Positions 1 to 7,879 of a stretch of DNA of 41,119 bases are shown in pieces (the first letter of the stretch is position 1; every line of letters begins with the position of its first letter). Source of the DNA: an uncultured Roseburia sp. (GTDB lineage: Bacteria; Bacillota; Clostridia; Lachnospirales; Lachnospiraceae); NCBI GenBank assembly GCA_900756925.1, contig CAAELX010000045.1, positions 1 through 41,119 of the forward strand. Reading direction: 5' to 3'. The notes beneath the pieces are model-generated. The model saw only the letters and a program-made list of their open reading frames with translations. It was not told the DNA's origin and made no database searches. The position numbers and the translations under genes were made by a program.

Positions 1-500
1 CCATTGCAAAAGTAAATTAGACTTTTTTAGCCATTTTCAGTTGTCAAAGTACAGGTTTAATTTTTCATTTTAGGTATGTATACATGGTAGAATTACCATA
101 GCACAAGAATTGCAAGATGTACAGTTTTGATAAAAAATTCAGTAATACTGCACAAAAACGGATTATTAAAAAAGTAGAAAGAAGGGAATCGGATTGAAAA
201 GCTCTGTTACTGCTTCTTATCTATCTCTCTTCATTCGGGTAGTATATCTCTTATGTATTTCTTTACTACTCCGCATTTCATTTGCTATGTTCAGGCAGTT
301 ATATTCTATATAAATTGAATTATGACCAGTAATATGTTTCGGGCTTTCAGACAACGTAATCGTTATACTGCTGTCTATCATTGTATTTGATCATTTTTTT
401 AATGAAAGCATCCACATATCACTGCATTTAATGAGTTGAAAACATGATCAATAAAACTATAGCATTAAGATCTACAGCTGCCGTCCAATACCCTTGGTAT
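1..500. other. AT-rich intergenic stretch without recognisable genes
   Basis: No reading frame with protein-like composition and a ribosome binding site is visible on either strand. The stretch holds short palindromes, for example ATGTATACAT at 76-85 and ATGGTA/TACCAT arms at 84-99, but nothing I can name. It may be the decayed remains of a gene or simply the spacer beyond the terminators of flanking genes. The left neighbour lies outside the window. Confidence 0.5.
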
Positions 501-659
501 GCCGAAAGAGAGCGGTACTTCCGGAGAAATATCCTCTACGCCACGGAGATGAGACCCTGGCAGATTATCGAAGCCATTGCTGAGATAATCTGACGCTTAG
601 GGGCTCATCGGAGTTCCCGGCGTAATGGAATTTCGGAGGAAGTACCGCTCTCTTTTGGC
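501..659. repeat. 160-nt imperfect inverted repeat, candidate structured RNA or MITE-like element
   Basis: Four nested complementary segments are directly visible. Arms 501-530 and 630-659 pair almost fully, with one mismatch near the base and a 4-nt mismatched block near the inner end. TACGCC (537-542) pairs with GGCGTA (619-624). 548-558 pairs with 599-609 with one mismatch. CAGATTATC (561-569) pairs perfectly with GATAATCTG (584-592) around a 14-nt loop. The result is one long rod with small internal loops. A second small hairpin follows, GCTAAC (658-663) with GTTAGC (692-697). It lies beyond the asnA terminator, so it is probably not part of that mRNA. I do not recognise an Rfam family. 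A 6S-like rod-shaped RNA, another small RNA, or a non-autonomous mobile palindrome are all possible. Confidence 0.5.
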
Positions 660-718
660 TAACAAAGCCTGTCGACCGGCAGCGTCCCTTAGTTAGCTAC
701 CTCCCCAGTATGTCGCAT

Positions 719-752
719 AAAAAAGAAGCAGCACTCCGAAAAGTACTGCCTC
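719..752 (-). terminator. Rho-independent terminator of asnA
   Basis: Read on the minus strand, the arms at 742-752 and 725-735 form an 11-bp stem with two G-U pairs, followed by a run of six U (719-724). It lies about 20 nt beyond the asnA stop codon. Confidence 0.85.
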
Positions 753-770
753 CAGACATCCACAAAAAAC

Positions 771-1781
771 TTATAACAGCTGCACACCACGCTCTTCGCA
801 AAGCGCCACCATCTCCTCTGGCCACAGAGAAGACTGTACCTCGCCAATGTGAGCTTTTCTTAAGAAAAACATACAGATACGGGACTGACCGATACCGCCG
901 CCGATCGTGTACGGAAGCTCTTCGTTCAGGATCGCCTGCTGGAAAGGAAGATTTATGCGGTCCTCACATCCGGATTTCTGTAACTGGTAAAGTAATGCGT
1001 CGCGGTCAACACGGATACCCATCGAAGACAGCTCCAGAGCGATGTCAAGAACCGGATAATAAACGATAATGTCTGCATTTAAGCTCCAGTCATCGTAGTC
1101 CGGGGCACGTCCGTCATGCGGTTCACCGTTCTCTAATGTGTCACCAATCTTCATAATGCAGACAGCACCTTTCGCTTTTGCAATATAATATTCCCGCTCC
1201 TTCGGTGTATTGTCCGGGAACATGTCCGCTAATTCCTGTGTGGTGATAAAGAAAATATCGTGCGGCAGGATTTCCTCAATATAGTCATACTGGATTGCCA
1301 TATACTTTTCTGTTTTCCGAAGGCACTTGTAAACCGTTTTTACAACGTCCTTTAAAGTGTTGAGATTGCGCTCTTCCTTCTTAATGATCTTCTCCCAGTC
1401 CCACTGATCCACGAAAACCGAATGAATATTGTCAGTTGTCTCATCACGGCGGATGGCGTTCATGTCCGTGTAAAGACCTTCTCCATAGGAAAAACCGTAC
1501 TTCTTTAATGCGTAACGTTTCCATTTTGCAAGGGACTGTACAACTTCTGCTTCACGTCCGTTCTGTTCCTTAATGTCAAACGTAACAGGGCGTTCCACGC
1601 CGTTTAAGTTGTCGTTTAAGCCGGATTCTGGGTCGACGAAGAGCGGGGCGGACACACGGGCAAGATGAAGGCGCTCGGCGATCAGAGACTGAAAGAAATC
1701 CTTGACGGTTTTGATCGCAATCTGTGTATCATGTAAATTTAATTCTGAATGATAATTCTGTGGAATCATTGTTTTTTCCAT
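771..1781 (-). CDS. asnA: Aspartate-ammonia ligase (asparagine synthetase A)
   Basis: AsnA makes asparagine from aspartate, ammonia and ATP in the cytosol. It is a class II aminoacyl-tRNA synthetase paralogue. The 336 residues match the family's usual length of about 330. Typical segments are the N-terminal block ending in RLHLARVSAPLFV with DPESGLNDNL, and the later QWDWEKII, GRAPDYDDW and GGGIGQSRICMFFLRK segments, the last being the class II motif 3 equivalent. The ATG start is supported by AAAGGAG a few bases upstream on the minus strand. The gene stands alone between its own extended -10 promoter (1827-1854) and a terminator (719-752). No T-box is visible in its short leader. Identification is by family recognition and is secure. 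Confidence 0.96.
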   Translation of the reverse strand: MEKTMIPQNYHSELNLHDTQIAIKTVKDFFQSLIAERLHLARVSAPLFVDPESGLNDNLNGVERPVTFDIKEQNGREAEVVQSLAKWKRYALKKYGFSYGEGLYTDMNAIRRDETTDNIHSVFVDQWDWEKIIKKEERNLNTLKDVVKTVYKCLRKTEKYMAIQYDYIEEILPHDIFFITTQELADMFPDNTPKEREYYIAKAKGAVCIMKIGDTLENGEPHDGRAPDYDDWSLNADIIVYYPVLDIALELSSMGIRVDRDALLYQLQKSGCEDRINLPFQQAILNEELPYTIGGGIGQSRICMFFLRKAHIGEVQSSLWPEEMVALCEERGVQLL

Positions 1782-1826
1782 ACATCTGTATCTCCTTTTT
1801 CAATCTGAAAGGCATAAACCTCAATT

Positions 1827-1854
1827 ATTATAGCACAGGGGGCACGATTTGCAA
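1827..1854 (-). promoter_or_regulatory. asnA promoter
   Basis: On the minus strand TTGCAA (1849-1854) and TATAAT (1827-1832) are separated by 16 nt. A TGC directly before TATAAT gives an extended -10 element. The transcript would start about 40 nt before the asnA start codon. Confidence 0.8.
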
Positions 1855-1985
1855 GAGACGCGCAGACAGTTTTCAAAATAATACATGTATACAACTGATT
1901 CTGAAATAAATATAAAGTGGCTTCCTAAAATGCAAAAAATATAGTATTTTAGATAAGGAGACAAAGAAAGGGGTAATAAAACCGA

Positions 1986-2420
1986 ATGAAAAGTGAAAAA
2001 TATACATCACCACAGATGATAATAGAGATCATAAGTGCGCTTGCAGCGTTTGTGTATCTGGGATTACAGATCTATTACGGCATTGTATACAGTGTTGGTG
2101 CAATGCGGATTATCATGAATGTGCTGATTTTGATGTTGGTATATGCAGGTCTTACCATGCTTTTTCTGTATCCGGAGCGTGTGAACGGGTTAAACCCGTC
2201 GGTGTGCACAGGGAAGATCCGCCGGTACACAATGCGCATGGTGCAGCTGATAAAGTTTATCTTTGTGCTGTCACTTCTTTTTACCAGTATCTGCGATGCA
2301 TTAGGGTACAGTATTGATGCCGGATACAGCGTGATCGCGATGGGAGCAATCGCTCTGACAGCCATTGTTTACGAGGCGAAGATCATAAGGGAAGTGAAGA
2401 AGTCAAACCGTAAAGAATAG
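1986..2420 (+). CDS. Small four-helix membrane protein of unknown function
   Basis: I do not recognise this 144-residue protein. It has a short polar start (about 1-10) and four predicted membrane helices at roughly 12-33, 38-62, 84-103 and 110-131. The middle loop is basic (KIRRYTMR) and the tail is charged (EAKIIREVKKSNRKE), so both probably face the cytoplasm. The start is preceded by AAAGGGG at a somewhat long spacing. It sits between the divergent asnA promoter and the rplS promoter, with no terminator of its own seen. Composition and a clean ribosome binding site make it a real gene. No catalytic motif is visible, and no function is proposed. Confidence 0.75.
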   Translation: MKSEKYTSPQMIIEIISALAAFVYLGLQIYYGIVYSVGAMRIIMNVLILMLVYAGLTMLFLYPERVNGLNPSVCTGKIRRYTMRMVQLIKFIFVLSLLFTSICDALGYSIDAGYSVIAMGAIALTAIVYEAKIIREVKKSNRKE

Positions 2421-2450
2421 AAATCAGGTGGACAGCGAATAAAAAAGCTC

Positions 2451-2479
2451 TTGACAGTTAGATGAAAATATGGTAAATT
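2451..2479 (+). promoter_or_regulatory. rplS promoter and leader
   Basis: A perfect TTGACA (2451-2456) is followed after 17 nt by TAAATT (2474-2479), with TGG directly before it (extended -10). The leader of about 75 nt runs to the rplS start and contains AATAGGCGTATT (about 2517-2528), a short imperfect hairpin. Firmicute L19 genes can carry an autoregulatory leader, but I cannot confirm that this one matches that family. Confidence 0.8.
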
Positions 2480-2559
2480 AAGCGAGTTGTGAATAAACGA
2501 GATGGTCCTCTGTTACGAATAGGCGTATTAAGAACATCCAAATAATAGGAGGTCACAAA

Positions 2560-2913
2560 ATGAACGCAAGTGAAATTATTAAGAGCATTGAAGCAGAGCA
2601 GTTAAAGGCTGAAGTACCGGAGTTCCGTGTAGGTGATACTGTAAAAGTTTACGGTAAAATCAAAGAGGGAAACCGTGAAAGAGTCCAGATTTTCGAAGGT
2701 GTTGTAATTAAGAGACAGGGCGGAAGCAACCGTGAGACATTCACAGTTAGAAAAGTTTCTAACGGATGTGGCGTTGAGAAGACCTGGCCATTACATTCTC
2801 CAAACGTTGAGAAAGTAGAAGTTGTTCGTGCTGGTAAAGTAAGAAGAGCTAAATTATTCTACTTAAGAGACCGTGTTGGTAAGAAAGCAAAAGTAAAAGA
2901 GTTAGTAAAATAA
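2560..2913 (+). CDS. rplS: 50S ribosomal protein bL19
   Basis: Ribosomal protein L19 sits at the interface between the 30S and 50S subunits. The 117 residues match the family length. The diagnostic stretches are [55 protein letters not shown] and [26 protein letters not shown] lies at ideal distance from the ATG. Codon choice is shifted towards GTT, GCT and TTA relative to neighbours, as expected for a highly expressed gene. It forms a single-gene transcription unit, with a consensus promoter at 2451-2479 and a strong terminator at 2932-2966. In many bacteria rplS follows trmD and rimM, but those are not adjacent here. Confidence 0.98.
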   Translation: MNASEIIKSIEAEQLKAEVPEFRVGDTVKVYGKIKEGNRERVQIFEGVVIKRQGGSNRETFTVRKVSNGCGVEKTWPLHSPNVEKVEVVRAGKVRRAKLFYLRDRVGKKAKVKELVK

Positions 2914-2931
2914 TTCCGAGCGTAACAGAGA

Positions 2932-2966
2932 CTGCCGGGAGAGCGCAAGTTCTTCCGGCAGTTTTT
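2932..2966 (+). terminator. Rho-independent terminator of rplS
   Basis: CTGCCGG and CCGGCAG, extended by AGA/TCT, form a stem around GCGCAAGT, followed by five T. It lies about 20 nt after the rplS stop. Confidence 0.9.
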
Positions 2967-3008
2967 CTGTACAGATCAGAAAAGACTGTGATTTTTCGGA
3001 TGAAAATA

Positions 3009-3104
3009 TGGTATTATGAAAAGGCGGTATCGTGAAGGGTGATGGGTACGAAGCATATTATCTCGATGAGGAAGCCTGCCAGCGGGCGATACCCGATCTT
3101 TTTT
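3009..3104 (+). promoter_or_regulatory. Sortase operon promoter and structured leader with T-run
   Basis: TGGTATTAT (3009-3017) is an extended -10 element. The -35 region is poor. The 15 nt leading into it (2999-3013) repeat exactly the 15 nt leading into the rplS -10 (2461-2475). The following leader has GGGTA (3043-3047) complementary to TACCC, and a small CGGG/CCCG hairpin, ending in ATCTTTTTT (about 3096-3104). This looks like a weak terminator or attenuator before the sortase ribosome binding site. No riboswitch family was recognised. Confidence 0.5.
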
Positions 3105-3128
3105 AGGAGTTATAAGGAGCAATATGCA

Positions 3129-3959
3129 ATGGAGCAAAAGCAGCCAAAGAAGAACAGACGTATTAAGGACGGGGTTATTTTTCTGACATTGGTTCTGTCT
3201 GCCGCAGCCAGCATCCTCTATCTGGCCCATTATTTCTATGAGAACCGGAGAGGGGAGACGGAATTTGAAGCACTCCGCGAGGTGACTGAGACGGCGGCGG
3301 AAGCAGTACAGACAGAAGCTATAGAAGAAACAGGGGAGACGGAAGAGACGACGGAGAAAACCGTATACTGCGATCCGGTCTATGATTTTGATGAACTGCA
3401 GACGCAAAATGAAGACATATACGCATGGATTGTGGTACCGGGGACAATGATTGACTATCCGGTGCTGCAAAGCGAGACAGATAATTATTATCTGGATTAT
3501 AATCTAGACCACAGCAAGGGGTATCCGGGCTGTATTTATACGAATAAATGCAATGCAAAAGATTTTTCTGACTATAATACGGTTCTGTACGGGCACAACA
3601 TGCGCAAGGGAACGATGTTTGGAAGTCTGCACCGCTATGAGGACAGGGAATTTTTTGACACCTATCAGCAAATTTTTGTCTACACACCGGACAGAAGGCT
3701 GACTTATGAAGTGAAGGAGATCGTGAAGTTTTCGGATGTCTATATCCCGGCACAGTATCCGGTGGAGGAAAAAGAAGGGCGGGATGCGTTCCTTGAAGCG
3801 ACATTCGATTATACGGATGATCCGGTCTCGTATTTCAGGGACGACGTGGAAGTTTTAGAGGAAGATAAGCTGATCACCCTGTCGACCTGCGTGAGTGGAG
3901 AGAGGCACAGACGCTACCTGCTGATCGGTGTGCTGAAAGAGGAAGCATATTATCGCTAA
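3129..3959 (+). CDS. srtB: Class B sortase
   Basis: This is a membrane-anchored cysteine transpeptidase that joins secreted proteins carrying a sorting signal to the cell wall. The 276-residue form starts at the ATG at 3129, nine bases after AAGGAG. An in-frame ATG at 3039 lacks a good ribosome site. Residues 1-14 are basic, 15-35 form one membrane helix, and 42-78 are a Glu/Thr-rich linker. The catalytic domain follows, with His156 in LYGHNM, Cys254 in TLSTC and Arg262 in RRYLLIG, the full sortase triad. TLSTC and the long insert before it suit class B. No protein with a cell-wall sorting signal is seen in this window, so its substrates are elsewhere. It is followed after 169 nt by the signal peptidase gene, another surface-protein enzyme. 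Confidence 0.9.
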   Translation: MEQKQPKKNRRIKDGVIFLTLVLSAAASILYLAHYFYENRRGETEFEALREVTETAAEAVQTEAIEETGETEETTEKTVYCDPVYDFDELQTQNEDIYAWIVVPGTMIDYPVLQSETDNYYLDYNLDHSKGYPGCIYTNKCNAKDFSDYNTVLYGHNMRKGTMFGSLHRYEDREFFDTYQQIFVYTPDRRLTYEVKEIVKFSDVYIPAQYPVEEKEGRDAFLEATFDYTDDPVSYFRDDVEVLEEDKLITLSTCVSGERHRRYLLIGVLKEEAYYR

Positions 3960-4128
3960 GGTTGCGAAGAGAAGGACTTTGTGGTAACTTATTGTTACGG
4001 CCCACGCGGATGCGAAGAACATACGAAGAGATGGAAGATGTTTAGAACAGGAGAATGTGGGAGCAGAAGGAATAGAAAGTCTGCGCAGGAAGTGAAAGAT
4101 CCGGCAAACAGCGGGCTTTGGGAAAGGC

Positions 4129-4725
4129 ATGGTTTCAGGCATTTTGAGAAGAAAAAGAAGCGGACTGAATTTTGGAAGACGGAAAAAGAAAGTAAATATG
4201 GGCATCGTGAAGGAAGTAGCGGGATGGATTTTTGAGATTGTAGTCACGATTCTGATCGCATTCACCTGTGTCTATTTTGCAGGACTCCGGACGAGCGTGG
4301 TAGGGCAGTCGATGGAGGGAACGCTAAGCAGCGGCGATGAGATTTTGGTGAACCGTTTCCTTTATAAGGTGACAGATCCGAAGACGAACGATCTGGTTGT
4401 TTTTCTGCCAAATGGCAACGAAAAATCGCACTATTATGTGAAGCGTGTGATCGCAGTTCCGGGAGATACGGTGCTGATCAGAAACGGTGCCGTGTATGTC
4501 AACGGAGAGCTGTTCCAGGAGGAAGCCGAAGTGGCATCCATCGAGGAGGCAGGACTTGCCGCGGAGGAGATCACGCTCGGAGATGATGAATATTTTGTGC
4601 TGGGCGACAACCGCAATAACAGTGAGGACAGCCGTTATGCGAATATCGGAAATGTGAAGAAAGAATATATGATCGGGAAGGCATGGTTTCGGATTGCGCC
4701 TCTCGGAAAATTTGGATTTTTATAA
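4129..4725 (+). CDS. lepB: Signal peptidase I
   Basis: This enzyme cleaves signal peptides from exported proteins on the outer face of the membrane. It has a basic cytoplasmic start (RRKR, RRKKK), one membrane helix at about 27-51, then the catalytic Ser61 in VVGQSMEGTL and Lys105 in YYVKRVIAVPGD. The conserved box GDNRNNSEDSR lies near 153-163. At 198 residues with a single N-terminal anchor it is the compact Gram-positive (SipS-like) type. The start is uncertain. The frame is closed by a stop at 4093-4095, the ATG at 4129 lacks a clear ribosome site, and an ATG at 4198 would remove the basic tail. The 169 nt before it hold no convincing gene. It is followed 17 nt later by rbgA. Confidence 0.93.
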   Translation: MVSGILRRKRSGLNFGRRKKKVNMGIVKEVAGWIFEIVVTILIAFTCVYFAGLRTSVVGQSMEGTLSSGDEILVNRFLYKVTDPKTNDLVVFLPNGNEKSHYYVKRVIAVPGDTVLIRNGAVYVNGELFQEEAEVASIEEAGLAAEEITLGDDEYFVLGDNRNNSEDSRYANIGNVKKEYMIGKAWFRIAPLGKFGFL

Positions 4726-4742
4726 AGAAAGGTGAGAAAAAT

Positions 4743-5582
4743 ATGCAGTTTCAGTGGTACCCGGGGCATATGACGAAGGCAAAGCGTCAGATGCAGGAGG
4801 ATATAAAATTAATCGATCTCGTTATCGAGCTTGTGGATGCGAGAATACCGCTCAGCAGCCGGAATCCGGATATTGACGAGCTTGGAAAAAATAAGGCGAG
4901 ACTGATTATAATGAACAAATCAGATCTGTCAGATGAGGAACAGAACAAAGAATGGGCGTCCTTTTTTAAGGCAAAAGGCTATTATGTAGTAGGGCTCGAT
5001 GCGCGCACGAAAACGGGTATGAAGATGGTGACCAATGTGGTAATGGAAGCCTGCAAGGAGAAAATTGAGCGTGACAGAAGGCGTGGCATCGTGAACCGTC
5101 CGGTGCGTGCAATGGTAGTCGGCATTCCGAATGTTGGAAAATCGACATTCATCAATTCCTATGCGGGAAAAGCATGTGCGAAAACAGGCAACAAACCGGG
5201 TGTCACCAAGGGAAAACAGTGGATCCGCCTAAATAAAAATTTGGAGCTTTTGGATACACCGGGAATTCTGTGGCCGAAATTCGAGGATCAGATGGTAGGA
5301 CTTCGTCTGGCACTGATCGGAGCCATCAAGGATGAAATTTTAAATATCGATGAGCTCTCACTGGAACTGATCAAAGTTTTGACAAAGGATTATGCAGGTA
5401 TTTTAAAAGAGCGTTACAGTGTGGACGAGTCTGAGACACCGGTGAAGATCTTAGAGCAGATTGCAGAGAACCGGAAATGTATTTCAAAAGGAAACGAGTT
5501 GGATTACAGCAAGGCAGCAGCACTTCTGATCGATGAGTTCCGAAGCGGGAAGCTTGGAAAGATTACGTTAGAGCGCCCGTAG
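4743..5582 (+). CDS. rbgA: Ribosome biogenesis GTPase RbgA (YlqF)
   Basis: RbgA is needed for late assembly of the 50S subunit. It is a circularly permuted GTPase: the G4 motif NKSD (58-61) comes before G1 GIPNVGKST (127-135) and G3 DTPG (171-174). The N-terminus MQFQWYPGHMTKAKRQM is the family signature. The 279 residues match B. subtilis YlqF. The start at 4743 was chosen because AAAGGTGA precedes it and the family begins there. A longer frame from 4683 overlaps the lepB end. The lepB-rbgA-rnhB order is common in Firmicutes, and the genes are probably cotranscribed. Confidence 0.96.
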   Translation: MQFQWYPGHMTKAKRQMQEDIKLIDLVIELVDARIPLSSRNPDIDELGKNKARLIIMNKSDLSDEEQNKEWASFFKAKGYYVVGLDARTKTGMKMVTNVVMEACKEKIERDRRRGIVNRPVRAMVVGIPNVGKSTFINSYAGKACAKTGNKPGVTKGKQWIRLNKNLELLDTPGILWPKFEDQMVGLRLALIGAIKDEILNIDELSLELIKVLTKDYAGILKERYSVDESETPVKILEQIAENRKCISKGNELDYSKAAALLIDEFRSGKLGKITLERP

Positions 5583-5688
5583 GTGACATTTGACAGGACG
5601 GCGCAGGAACCGCTGAAGCATATTTCTGGAATTATGGGAAATAGGGCAGGCTTTAAAGAATAGCATTAGAAGAAGGCAGGAATACAAC

Positions 5689-6453
5689 ATGACAGAAAAG
5701 AAAATCGGAGAGATCAGAGAAGAATTAAGGGCAGTCAGTGACAGGGAACTGCCTTCTTTTATTGAAACATATAAAGCCGATGAGAGAGGTGGCGTGGTAA
5801 AGCTGGTAGAGCAGGCAGGAAAACGTTTAGAGAAACTGGAAGCAGAGCGTGCAAGAATCGAAAACCTGAAAAAGTATGAAAAAGAGTATGCAGAATACGG
5901 CTATATCTGCGGCATTGATGAGGTCGGCCGCGGACCGTTAGCGGGACCTGTTGTGGCGGGGGCAGTCATATTGCCTAAGGACTGCGATATTTTATATATC
6001 AATGATTCAAAAAAACTGACCGCGGCGAAAAGGGAAGAGCTTTACGATATCATTATGGAGAAGGCGGTTGCAGTCGGAATCGGAATGGCAAGCCCGGCAA
6101 GGATCGATGAGATCAACATTTTACAGGCGACTTATGAGGCGATGCGGGAAGCCATCAGCAAATTATGTGTAAGGCCGGATCTGCTGTTAAACGATGCGGT
6201 CACGATCCCGGGAGTGGATATCCGCCAGGTGCCGATTATCAAAGGGGATGCGAAGAGTATTTCCATTGGGGCAGCGAGCATTGTTGCCAAGGTGACAAGG
6301 GACCGCATGATGGTCGAGTATGATAAAATCATGCCGGAGTACGGATTTGCTTCCAATAAAGGCTATGGATCTGCGGAACACATCGCAGCATTGAAGAAAG
6401 TCGGACCATCGCCAATTCATCGGGCAAGTTTTATTAAGAACTTTGTCGACTGA
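5689..6453 (+). CDS. rnhB: Ribonuclease HII
   Basis: RNase HII nicks RNA-DNA hybrids and starts removal of single ribonucleotides from DNA. Residues 1-70 are a helical N-terminal extension, as in B. subtilis RnhB. The catalytic domain begins at YICGIDEVGRGPLAGPVVAGAV with Asp77 and Glu78. It continues with INDSKKLT, LLLNDAV (Asp169) and KGDAKSISIGAASIVAKVTRD. The total of 254 residues is normal. AGGCAGGA precedes the ATG. The stop codon overlaps an ATG in the frame of yraN, so the two are likely translated together. Confidence 0.97.
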   Translation: MTEKKIGEIREELRAVSDRELPSFIETYKADERGGVVKLVEQAGKRLEKLEAERARIENLKKYEKEYAEYGYICGIDEVGRGPLAGPVVAGAVILPKDCDILYINDSKKLTAAKREELYDIIMEKAVAVGIGMASPARIDEINILQATYEAMREAISKLCVRPDLLLNDAVTIPGVDIRQVPIIKGDAKSISIGAASIVAKVTRDRMMVEYDKIMPEYGFASNKGYGSAEHIAALKKVGPSPIHRASFIKNFVD

Positions 6454-6482
6454 TGCCAGTGATCTGTTTAAAAGGAGCAAGA

Positions 6483-6839
6483 TTGGTCAATAAAAGAGAA
6501 ATCGGTAAAGTATATGAAAAGCGTGCCGGAGCATATCTGGAACAGCATGGATATAAGGTGATAGAATATAACTTCCGGAGCAGGCAGGGAGAGATTGATC
6601 TTATTGCAAAAGACGGGGAATATCTCGTCTTTGTGGAGGTAAAATACCGCGCGGACAGCCACGCCGGAAATCCATTTGAGGCGGTGAACCGGTCGAAGCA
6701 GAGAACGATCTCAAAAGTGGCATCCTACTATTGTCTGACACACGGGTATGGTATGGATACACCGTGCAGATTTGATGTGGTTGCAGTTTTGGGAGAGAAG
6801 ATAGAACTTATACAGAATGCATTTGAATATCAAATGTAA
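6483..6839 (+). CDS. yraN: UPF0102 family protein YraN (endonuclease-like)
   Basis: This is a small protein of the UPF0102 family with a restriction-endonuclease-like fold. The visible core is the RQGEIDLIAKDG and LVFVEVKYR pattern, which resembles the D-ExK nuclease site. Its true role is not settled, and a link to DNA repair or uptake is assumed from the fold. I chose the TTG at 6483 because AAGGAG sits five bases upstream and the family normally begins with NKREIGK-like residues. The ATG at 6453, overlapping the rnhB stop, would add ten residues but has no ribosome site. The rnhB-yraN pairing is widespread. Confidence 0.9.
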   Translation: MVNKREIGKVYEKRAGAYLEQHGYKVIEYNFRSRQGEIDLIAKDGEYLVFVEVKYRADSHAGNPFEAVNRSKQRTISKVASYYCLTHGYGMDTPCRFDVVAVLGEKIELIQNAFEYQM

Positions 6840-6972
6840 TATCGGTATGCAAATGAGTGGATAATAGTTTTACCGTGACTGGAGAGGTATCCATAGATAA
6901 CTGTAAAGTATGTTTTCACCGCGTAGTAAAATCCACAGCAGGAAATAGAAAGAAGAAAGAGGTGGGAAGTCC

Positions 6973-7836
6973 ATGGAATGGTTCAGAAAAAACAGCACAA
7001 CTGAAAATACGATTGTAGAGCAGGAACACCGCATTTCCCCGGAACTCACAGTCCCACTGTTGCATATTCCATTACTTGAGAGTACGGGGATCATAAAAGA
7101 AGGCTTCTCCACAAGGGCAGGCGGTGTGAGCAAAGGCATCTTTTCTACGATGAATTTAAGCTTCACCAGAGGAGACGAGCGGGAAGCCGTGGAGGAAAAC
7201 TACCGCAGGATCGCGCAGGCACTCGACGTCGATTACGACAGATTCGTATTTTCCGACCAGACGCACACCACCAATGTCCTGCAGGTCACGGAGAAAGATG
7301 CCGGAAACGGCATTACAAGGGAGCGGGAATATCCGGACATTGACGGTCTGATCACAAATGTACCGGGATTGGTGCTGACGACTTTCTATGCGGACTGCGT
7401 GCCGCTTTATTTTGTGGATCCGGTACACCGGGCAATTGGACTGTCCCATTCCGGCTGGCGTGGAACGGTAAATCGGATGGGTCAGGTGACGATAGAACGC
7501 ATGCAGGAAGCGTACGGGACAGATCCGGCAGATCTTATCTGTGCGATCGGACCGTCCATCTGCCAGGACTGTTACGAAGTGAGTGAGGATGTCACAGAAC
7601 AGTTTGCCGCAGCATTCCCAGGACATGAGGCAGAGCTTTTTTACCGGAAGGAAAACGGCAAATATCAGCTGAATCTCTGGAGAGCCAATGAGATCGTGCT
7701 TACAGAAGCTGGCGTGAAACCGGAGCACCTTGCGGTGACGGACATCTGCACCTGCTGCAATCCTAAAAACCTCTTTTCCCATCGTGCGAGCCATGGAAAG
7801 AGAGGAAATCTGGCAGCGTTTTTATGTCTGGTGTGA
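6973..7836 (+). CDS. pgeF: Purine nucleoside phosphorylase / peptidoglycan editing factor family protein PgeF (YfiH)
   Basis: This is a member of the laccase-domain DUF152/YfiH family. Members have been shown to act on purine nucleosides (phosphorolysis and adenosine deamination), and E. coli YfiH affects peptidoglycan fidelity. The metal-site motifs are present: QTHTTNV, TTFYADCVPLYF and LSHSGWRGTV, then IGPSICQDCYEV and the C-terminal CTCCNPKNLFSHRAS. At 287 residues it is slightly longer than average, with about 30 extra residues at the N-terminus. AGGTGG precedes the ATG. The 133 nt before it show no clear terminator or promoter. The next gene starts 43 nt after its stop. Confidence 0.92.
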   Translation: MEWFRKNSTTENTIVEQEHRISPELTVPLLHIPLLESTGIIKEGFSTRAGGVSKGIFSTMNLSFTRGDEREAVEENYRRIAQALDVDYDRFVFSDQTHTTNVLQVTEKDAGNGITREREYPDIDGLITNVPGLVLTTFYADCVPLYFVDPVHRAIGLSHSGWRGTVNRMGQVTIERMQEAYGTDPADLICAIGPSICQDCYEVSEDVTEQFAAAFPGHEAELFYRKENGKYQLNLWRANEIVLTEAGVKPEHLAVTDICTCCNPKNLFSHRASHGKRGNLAAFLCLV

Positions 7837-7879
7837 CAGGAGTTTTGCTATTTTAATTCAGGAAAGAAGGAACAGAAAA

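Noticed and set aside
710..1069. Reading frame on the plus strand across the asnA 3' end
   Set aside because: It lies antisense to a well-supported gene, has a biased Arg/Pro-rich composition and covers the asnA terminator.
2967..3128. Cyclic di-GMP or similar riboswitch before the sortase gene
   Set aside because: GCCTGCCAGCGGGC looks faintly like part of such an element, but the conserved core sequences are missing.
3981..4235. 84-codon frame between sortase and signal peptidase genes
   Set aside because: It starts with GTG, is extremely basic with no domain pattern, and overlaps the signal peptidase start region.
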